A DNA stretch of 64,000 bases from Pseudopyrenochaeta lycopersici (Eukaryota > Ascomycota > Dothideomycetes > Pleosporales > Pseudopyrenochaetaceae). The stretch spans positions 186,001 through 250,000 of the forward strand of contig NHZP01000044.1 in the NCBI GenBank assembly GCA_003313425.1, given 5' to 3'. Made by a program: the position numbers and the translations under genes. Positions 57,020 to 64,000 of the stretch are shown here, piece after piece (the stretch's first letter is position 1; every line of letters starts with the position of its first letter). The notes below the pieces were generated by a model that did not search any database, was not told where the DNA came from, and saw only the letters and a list, made by a program, of their open reading frames with translations.

Positions 57020-57505
57020 TGTCCTGGGCATCGGGTCGTGCTTATTGATATCTTGGACCCCAAGTTGGAGTTTGGGCAGGGATTTGGAGTGTGGTACTTT
57101 TAAGGCTGCTACGGATGTCTCGGCGGAGGAAAATGCGGAGAGGCAGCTGGAATATGTTGGTACCGATGGTGTTGACGTCGTAATTGAAGCTTCAGGGCTG
57201 CTCCATCGATTGAATCGGGGATTCATGTGCTGAGGCCAGGGGGAAAGTATGTTCAGACGGGACTGGAGAAGAAGAAGGTAGAGTTCCTGATTGTAGCGCT
57301 TTCGAAGAAGGAGATAACGGTCAAAGTATGCTTTAGATATAGCACTGGAGACTAGGAACTGGCGATCAGTCTCTTGGGAAAGGGAACGATTGATGTGAAG
57401 CCGCTCATCAGTTCTGTTTCGCTGTTTTCAGAGGCCACGGCTACATGGGAGAAGACCGCGAAGGGTGAAGGGATTAAGAACTTCATACAGGGTATTCATG
57501 AGTGA
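57020..57505 (+). pseudogene. Zinc-type polyol (xylitol/sorbitol) dehydrogenase remnant
   Basis: C-terminal half of a medium-chain dehydrogenase, polyol branch (NAD-linked oxidation of xylitol, sorbitol or L-arabinitol). Segments lie in different frames: VLIDILDPKLEF, then RDLECGTFKAATDVSAEENA and VGTDGVDVVIEASG, then ESGIHVLRPGGKYVQTGLEK. The last part follows: LSKKEITVKVCFRYSTGD, AISLLGKGTIDVKPLISSV, GEGIKNFIQGIHE to TGA 57503-57505. Frame changes near 57,085 and 57,215 and a stop after STGD show it is dead. The catalytic zinc half is absent upstream. It lies next to GH3 and GH78 remnants. Confidence 0.75.
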
Positions 57506-57615
57506 CATGGACTCCGTTATTCATTATACCAATTACTACGTTTTTTTGGTAATATGCTCGCAATGCAATAGATGGTGTTATCATGCTGAAGAAAACTTCA
57601 GTACTGACAACATAA

Positions 57616-60186
57616 TTACCCGCTTCTGATAGTCAGTCCTCTATGGGCTTTCAAGTCCCTGGAACTAAAACCTGCGTAGAAAGTGAACTCTCCAGATGGT
57701 ATGACCCAAGACTGTGATGTTACGTCCCAGAAACTGACATCTCGTCTCATGAGACTGAAGCTCACACTCTTGCTTTCCGCAGGCTCAAGCGCAACGCTCT
57801 CAAAACCACGCAGAGACCTGACCGGAGTCCCTTCAGGGACCCCTGAAGATGGTAATGACATGTATAGTTGCGGGACTGCCTTTCCTGCACACGCACCGGT
57901 GTTCGAAACCGTGAGTTGGACTTCTAGAACATCGTCCCACAACTCTGGGTGGCCGCCGATCTTTACAGAGCGCGAAGAGTCCGGGGTAGCGGCTGGGTTC
58001 TCTTGCATGGTGTTGAATGTGAGATTAGTCGACATTTCAAATGTTGTATAGCTTAGCCCAAAACCAAACTCATACAAAGGTGTAATATTCCTTGCATCGA
58101 AACGCTTGTAATCGATGAATTGGCCTTCCGTAAAGTCATCCTGCCACCCCAGCGGGTCCGCGTTGTTGGTAGAGGAATTGACGATTGGGAATCCATAGTC
58201 TTCTTCAGTCAGTGGGATGGTGTATGGCAAGCGTCCGGAAGGAGCATGATCTCCCCAGAGGACATCAACGATAGAGTGGCCGCTCTGATCGCCTGGGTAG
58301 TGTGCAGCTAGAATGGCTGTAACATTCGGGTGTCGCGCCCAAGGCATGGTATTGACACCTCCAGAATGCGTAACAACTACTGTGTTGTTACACCACGAAG
58401 CCACGCCATTGACGACCACGGTTGAGTTGTAGTCGAGTTCAATATCCGGCCTGTCACCTCCTTCGCTAGCCCAAGACTTTAAGAATATCAAGCAAACGTC
58501 GGGCCAGGGATACAATGCCTGAAAATCACCGGCAGTAATAGCGGTATTGTTTACCAGGGTTTTAACACGGAATCCATCTTTGCGTGCGCGCTCTTTGATC
58601 GCATCGAGTGGCGCAACAGGGTTCTCGGCTCGGATGGCGCCAGATCCACTACCACCATACATAGTGCCAATATCAAAGTTGGTGTTGTCATGGGACGGAT
58701 GGTCGTCCAATAGTGCTGCAGCATCGTTGCCAAAAACAGCTACGTATCTTAGCTTTTGAAGTGGTAGTGTGCCGTTGGTATTCTTGAGAAGGACTGTGCC
58801 AGCGGCACCCAACTTGCGAATCAGGGTCGGGTGATCTTATCGCACGTCTCGTCCTTCTACAATATTGATTTGCAGACCGAGATTGGCTCCAACTCCAGAT
58901 GTTATCTCGGTGATGCGAGGAATGCCGTACTGTTCGGCTAAGAGCACACCCCCTGCGGATGGATCAACAGTTGGGTACGATACATCCTGGCCGAGAAGAA
59001 AGTAGGGTACCAGAAGCCTTGTTGCCATATCGTCTAGTCTCTCTTCGCTGACGGTACCATTGCTGACAGCAGCGAGTAGGACGCTTCCGTAGAATGGGCC
59101 TGCCTTAGGACCCTCTAAGTCAACGTTTGCGAACCCTCCAGGCATCTCAACGTCTAGACCTGAATTTGCCGAGGCAGCAGTGGAATGAGTTGCAAACCAG
59201 TCAGACACCACATATCCTCGGAATCCAAGTTCTTGCTTCAAGATGCGGTTGAGGAGCTCCGGATTCTCACACACATAAGTACCGTTGACGCGATTATAGG
59301 AACACATAAGGCTTGTGGCTCCAGCCTTAACAGCTTCTGTAAACGGCCATAGATAGAGTTCATGCAATGTTCGGTCGTCAATGTTGGAAGAAATAGCTTC
59401 AATGATGGTTCCATTGACACTTGTGATGGAGCGTTGCGTTTCCTAATCAATCGGAACACGATTAGCGCGCCACTTTAAGTCTTGGGGCAGTTTCCCTACC
59501 TGTTCGTTGCCGATGTAATGCTTTGAGCATGTCTGAACGCCGTTCTGCTGAACGCCACGGATAGTCGCTGCCATTGCTATGCCTGCTAGGTATGGATCTG
59601 GCCCGAACCTACATTCAAGTAGCGAGTCAGCACCGTCCAGAGAAAAAGGCCAAGGCATGATGCATGCGGGGATGCTGACCCTTCCCAATTTCGACCTCCA
59701 AGTGGGTGTCTTCCCATAGGGTTAACCGTTGGGCCTAACATAACATGCGCCCCCTTCCCCTTAAATTCGGAGGCCATGGCAAGGCCACGCTGATATATGA
59801 GGTCGCGGTCCCATGTTGAGGCCATTGTGATTCCCGCCGGGAAAACACTGACGAGATCTGCCCTGCCGACGCCCGACGGACCGTCTTGCATGCACAAGCC
59901 TTTGAAGCCGAGTCTTTGAATGGCCCCAATGTTTCCAATGCAGGAACCTTTGTCAAACCCGCCGGTGACCAAACCCACTTTCTCAGTGAGATTCAGCTGC
60001 GATACAAATGCCGCGGCCCGGGACTCGGCGGTGTCCCATGCAGAGTCAGATGCTGGAGCCAATTAGGACTGCTGGCAGGAGACGTAGAGGACACTCACCC
60101 AAATTGCCATAACTCCTGCGCACTGTTCCAACGCTCCGTTGGGAACTCAAGGCGACGAAAGGTAGGAGGTAACCCAAGAGATGCAT
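57616..60186 (-). pseudogene. GH3 beta-glucosidase with one premature stop
   Basis: Glycoside hydrolase family 3 beta-glucosidase, a secreted enzyme that removes glucose from cellobiose or plant glucosides. Exons: 60186-60099 (signal peptide MHLLGYLLPFVALSSQ), 60052-59680, 59608-59500 and 59442-57616; introns 46, 71 and 57 nt. Joined, the exons give 799 codons. The N-terminal barrel has FKGLCMQDGPSGVGRADLVS, MLGPTVNPMGRHPLGGRNWEG and the nucleophile Asp271 in GYVVSDWFATHST. The C-terminal part has LGAAGTVLLKNTNGTLPL, a GGVNTMPW region and a fibronectin-like end (LYMSLPSSGVPEGTPVRSLR). One in-frame TAA (58839-58837, codon 392) splits the two halves. Nothing else is wrong, and a 30-nt intron there would be too short. 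It would give only the N-terminal barrel if translated. A TATATAAG lies about 65 bases upstream. Confidence 0.88.
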
Positions 60187-60639
60187 TGCGATGGCGATGA
60201 TCTGTAAAGCTACCCTCCTTTTTAATGCGGCGAGGGCTGCAACTTATATATGCGTGCGATTAACGATACATTAGCGGACTGGAATTTATACCAAGGTAAA
60301 GCTGGGGTGGCGTTGATTGACTCGTGCTGGCTTGACGTATACGTCCGCTGGTGGGTACTGCTATATGCACCGGGAAAATAAACAAGACAAATCGTGATGG
60401 AAGTGGCGGATGAAAGTAACATGGTGGGTTGTGTTTAGGTAGTTCCTGCGTATTTCTGCGTATTCGCTAAATTGACTATCCTGGTGCAGGTGCAGCTGGG
60501 AGGTAGCTGTATTTGTAAGTCCTGGTCGCCAAAATGCCCGGCTCGGACGCGGGGGCGCTAGACTATTGCGCTAGACAAATATCCGGAAGATCTTCGGAGT
60601 TGAATACGGGGGGGAGCGTATATGTCGTATTTGAATGTA
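60187..60639. other. Promoter side of the GH3 gene
   Basis: Contains TATATAAG (minus strand, about 60244-60251) near the GH3 start. No gene seen. Confidence 0.45.
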
Positions 60640-61860
60640 TATAGTTGTCGCACCCATTTATACCTAGTAAAGCTAGCTTGGTGGCTTTTAGTGGTAGAGC
60701 ATGCGATAAAAGAGCTGCCTATGCTAAGCTTTTGTGAGCGCATGGCTAATAAGTGGTGTACCTGCAAATCCTGTCGCGATTTTGCAGGGTAAGTTACGCC
60801 GAATTAGCTCACTCAACCGCACGCTTGCTCCTTTTTGCTAGTCCTCTGTGGAGAAAAGCTCAAAGCATATGCAGAGGAAGATGGCTGTTTGCGTATTAGA
60901 AACGACTCGTCCATCTTTCGTGATATAGCGGTCGTGGAATGTCTGTCTGAGTTGGTGTAGAGATGCGCCGTAGTCCTTAGCTTGCTCGTGGCGACCGAGG
61001 TGAACGCTGATTTCATGCATTAAAGAGGTGCGTTAAATGAGATAGGCATTCGCAACAAGTATAGGGTCCGTCATAGAGTTCCTAGGTTCGTCCAGTGGAG
61101 CCTTGGGATCAAGCTAGTCCCCAAATTGGAACGTGTCTTCAATCTATAGGCTAGTATTTACATCCTGAGTGATTCTGTTGCCTAGCTAGGCTTGCATGCT
61201 CTCTATTTGCTGCTCTAGGATTGCTGAATTACTGAACAATTGGTATAATACCTACGGCAAACCCACCACTACGTCGCCCTCTAGGGCAGTTGGGACCTTC
61301 AGTTCGCGAAGATTCGTATTTGGGCAGTAGTGAGGAGGGATTCTGCTGTTGTTACACATTTGCTTGGCCACGAGATCTTTGGCCTATCCCCTTAATACTC
61401 TATAGGTGTCGTGTAAAGAAGTTTGCTGTGGGGGGACACGCATGAATATCTCCGGTCCAGCCTAGGCATTTATCACGCTAAGGACAGTCGGTAGGCACTC
61501 CCAGAAAATTTCCTCGCATTCCCCGACGAATGTTCTCTGCCTAACGTCAGCCAGATGTTGAGTCTCCAACCGAGCCATAACATACTATGTAGTTGATTTA
61601 AAAGAGAATTGGAGCATTCGAACCATCCCGTTTGTTTCATATCTGAGTGAATAACCACAGCAATAAAAAGTGATGGGTTAAGTTCCCCTCCACCCGGAAA
61701 GCCATCGACCTGGACATAACGAAAGCTATGGAAAGTGAACTTAGGCTCCCATACCTGGGGTGAGTTATTTAAGGTGATGAAATCTGTGGCGTTGCATTGT
61801 CTCAAAGGCCGTGTTACAATCTCCCTACCAGTGGCCGCAAGAATCGATTCAATGCTTTAA
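60640..61860 (-). pseudogene. GH78 alpha-L-rhamnosidase remnant
   Basis: C-terminal half of a family GH78 rhamnosidase, which removes terminal L-rhamnose from flavonoid glycosides and pectin. Reading downward: VWEPKFTFHSFRYVQVDGFP, GWFECSNSLLNQLHSMLW, then, after frame changes, FGDWLDPKAPLDEP (from 61,130), LMHEISVHLGRHEQAKDYGA, FHDRYITKDGRVVSNTQTAI and VRLSELIRRNLPCKIATGFA, then GTPLISHALTKA and QLFYRMLYH.KPPSLLY.V.MGATTI. Several stops and shifts (for example near 61,470, 61,190 and 60,730). The N-terminal half is lost at 61,860, where AT-rich transposon DNA begins. Rough length kept is 400 of the usual 800-900 residues. Confidence 0.82.
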
Positions 61861-62057
61861 GATTCATTACTCATATTAAGTTAATTATTGAATTTGAATC
61901 TGAATTGCTAACATGAATCGCTATGAATAATTTATATCGTAATTTTACCCTAAATCGTTAATCTATGACGCTAATAGTTCTATTATAGATAGAATTTATT
62001 AAATATATAATAAAGGCTATTATATATTATAATCCTAACTCTGCTAAAGGGCTAAAA
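61861..62057. other. AT-rich junction
   Basis: Short AT-rich stretch between the broken rhamnosidase and the hAT element. No feature seen. Confidence 0.45.
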
Positions 62058-64000
62058 CAGTGCAGTTAAACGTTGCTCTAGGGAAAATATCGCCCACGTA
62101 ACTAACCTTTCTTCTTACTATTTCTTTTTGCTATTTCTTTAACCTCTCTTACGCCTTCACTCTCTTCGCCCTTATACGCCTTACCTATAGCTTCCTCGCT
62201 CTTAGATAGCTCTACAGATCTATCTATTCTTAATAGCGCCTACTTTAATAGTAATAGCGAGCTCTCCTCCGCATCCCCTAACTTAGCTAGTAAGGATATT
62301 AAGTAAGGAAGAGAATATAAGAAGAGGAAGATTTATGCTGTTTCTACATAGTCCTACTCTTAATCTCTAAAGCTTAGAGAGAAAGAGAAAGTAGACAGGC
62401 GTAAGGTATTCTACTATAAATTTAATAATTACAGTTAGAGCAGATATATAATAACTAATATACGCTGTTACCTTAAGAACTTCTATAACGTACTAGCCTC
62501 TAAAGAGGATTTAATACAGATAGAGATGTATAAGAAGAGATAGCAGAATCTCTAGGAGAAAGCAGTCTAGCTAGCTAGTAATATAATAAGAGAGAAAAGG
62601 GAGTGAATTTTAAAGGAGGATATTTAAAAGCGCTTAGTTTAAGAGTCCCTAGCAGAGCTTATTATTACTTAAAACCTCTTATATAAAGCAATTATATAGC
62701 TAGAGCTTTTAAATCTCTTAAAAGTAGTAAACTATTACGCTAGCAATGTTCTTCCTAAGTTACTAAATACAGTTAAGCAGGTTATTAAGCGTTCTTTTAA
62801 ATTAGATAAGGAAGTTCTTAAGAAGAGGCTTTAGAGTTCGCTCTCTTAAGTTTATATCTCCTTTAATTACTAGCCCTCTCCTAACTAGAAGATATTTCTT
62901 ACTATTATTAGCTACTTTATTAATAATAGCTTTAAGGTTTGTAAAGCCCTTCTTGCCCTCCGCTTTCTCCTGGAAAAACACGGTGCGGATTACTAGATTA
63001 AGCCCCTTTAGCGTATAATTGAGGAGTATAGTCTTCTCTAGAAGATTAGTTACTTTATTAGTAATAGCTATAGATCTAACAACAAGGTTATTAGGCTGGT
63101 AGCTACTGGGCTCAAGGACGGAGGATTTGAGCTTTACGATCTAGATGAACACCGGATTCGCTGCCACGGCATATAATCAACCTTGCTGTGCAAGCTTTCT
63201 TCTTCTGTAAGGATAAACAGGCCGTTAAAGATGCATTATCGCTAGCCCGTTCTCGGCTCAAATCACAAGGATCGCTTAAAGATAAGGAGATAGAAACCCA
63301 GCTCGCGGAGCTGTTTAAGAAAGATAAAAATAACTACTCTCTCTAGGGCACGGGACTACTAGGAAAAATATATAAAGTGTTAGTTTCTATACGATTCTTA
63401 AACGAACAGTACTAAGTCTACTTTAAATAGGCTAGAAGGATAATACTAATAGATAATAATACATGCTAGAATTTGTAGTTTTTTATGTGTTCTGTTACTA
63501 TTAAACCCGCAGCTAAGAAGGTAATACAGAGATATTAAGAGTAGTATTATAAGGAGTTTAAAGATAAGGACATTCTTACGCTAGGAGGTTAGGGAATATT
63601 AAAGAATATAGTAGATTTTCTTTAGCCCTTCTACTAAGTTACAAAGGAGACTAAGGGAGATTGTGCAACTCTTAATAAGGTCCTTTAGATAAAAGACTTT
63701 CTTGTTGCTTATTACACTAAGTGAAAGGAGAAATACGCTAGCTTACTGAAGCTCTAGAACTGTATTATAATAAGCTAGTATATGTTTGATAAGTACTACG
63801 CTCTCACGGCAGATGTTGCTGCCTACGCTGCTGCTCTTCTACTTGCCCCTCATCGCCGCCTTGCATATCTCAAGAGAAAATGGAAACTAAAATGGAGGCA
63901 AGAAGCCATAAACGCATTTGGCCAAGACTCTGTCCAACGAACACTTCGTGGCGACACTTCCCTGCGTCACCGAAGGCCTCGGAATACGCACTATTAGTAT
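62058..64000 (+). mobile_element. hAT-family DNA transposon, RIP-eroded (runs off window)
   Basis: Left end at 62058 starts cagtgcagttaaacgttgct, a typical hAT CAGTG end. Plus-strand transposase text: BED-type zinc finger region 62,390-62,480 (KVDRRKVFYYKFNNY, TNIRCYLKNFYN), then the conserved block around 63,130-63,330. That block reads LYDLDEHRIRCHG, then, after a one-base shift, IINLAVQAFFFCKDKQAVKD and GSLKDKEIETQLAELFKKDK. The hAT C-terminus from 63782 reads MFDKYYALTADVAAYAAALL and continues to TAG 63995-63997. Stops at Gln positions and AT-rich gaps mark RIP. The right end and target duplication are outside the window. Confidence 0.85.

Noticed and set aside
1..64000. tRNA or rRNA genes, CRISPR arrays, telomere repeats
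   Set aside because: None recognised on either strand by eye; bacterial-type features are not expected in this kind of genome.

Overview
The window looks like nuclear DNA of a filamentous ascomycete (Pezizomycotina). The gene content suggests a Dothideomycete/Pleosporales-type genome, but that is an inference. The evidence is short GT-AG introns (about 50-90 nt), a PTH11-like receptor, an RTA1-family protein, fragments of HET and NLR genes, small secreted proteins, and long AT-rich blocks in which transposon reading frames are riddled with TAG/TAA at expected Gln (and opposite-strand Trp) codons. That last pattern is the CpA-to-TpA footprint of repeat-induced point mutation (RIP). CpG steps are often retained in the same blocks.

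Layout. 1-12.2 kb is a gene-bearing segment: a 5'-cut BBE-type FAD oxidase, a PTH11-like membrane protein, an aldo/keto reductase, a spliced cysteine-rich small secreted protein (6110-6446), a second secreted-protein candidate (8725-8955), a protease-like fragment and an intact APH/CHK-type kinase gene. 12.2-14.35 kb is a RIP-degraded Fot1/pogo element with perfect 50-bp terminal inverted repeats. 14.48-19.91 kb is an intact Ty1/Copia retrotransposon (identical 123-bp LTRs, TCTTC target duplication, one 1638-codon gag-pol) that shows no RIP damage. 20-27.3 kb is a patchwork of DNA-transposon ends and broken host genes (an APH kinase, a FunK1-like kinase fragment, a HET C-terminus). 28.0-30.5 kb holds an NLR repeat fragment, a rearranged LINE remnant and an RTA1-family gene.

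31.9-53.5 kb is a gene-free AT isochore made of Ty3/Gypsy elements nested three deep. Element X (32124-53039, 400-bp LTRs) holds element C (39029-52732, 389-bp LTRs), which holds element B (44775-51501, 250-bp LTRs, duplication AATAG). RIP damage lessens from the outside in, as the order of insertion predicts. X also carries a solo B-type LTR (duplication ACTAC) and an un-mutated 470-bp solo-LTR-like insert. 53.8-56.4 kb joins halves of two DNA-transposon families. 57.0-61.9 kb is a decayed carbohydrate block: a polyol-dehydrogenase remnant, a GH3 beta-glucosidase complete except for one stop codon, and a GH78 alpha-L-rhamnosidase remnant. 62.06 kb to the window end is a degraded hAT transposon.

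The likely functional genes are the oxidoreductases, the membrane proteins, the APH-type kinase, the secreted protein(s) and the Copia polyprotein. The rest records transposon invasion, RIP and loss of nearby host genes. I see no clearly new molecular system. The most useful leads are the small secreted proteins beside transposon-rich DNA, the un-RIPed Copia element, the nested Gypsy series and the inactivated glycosidase group.
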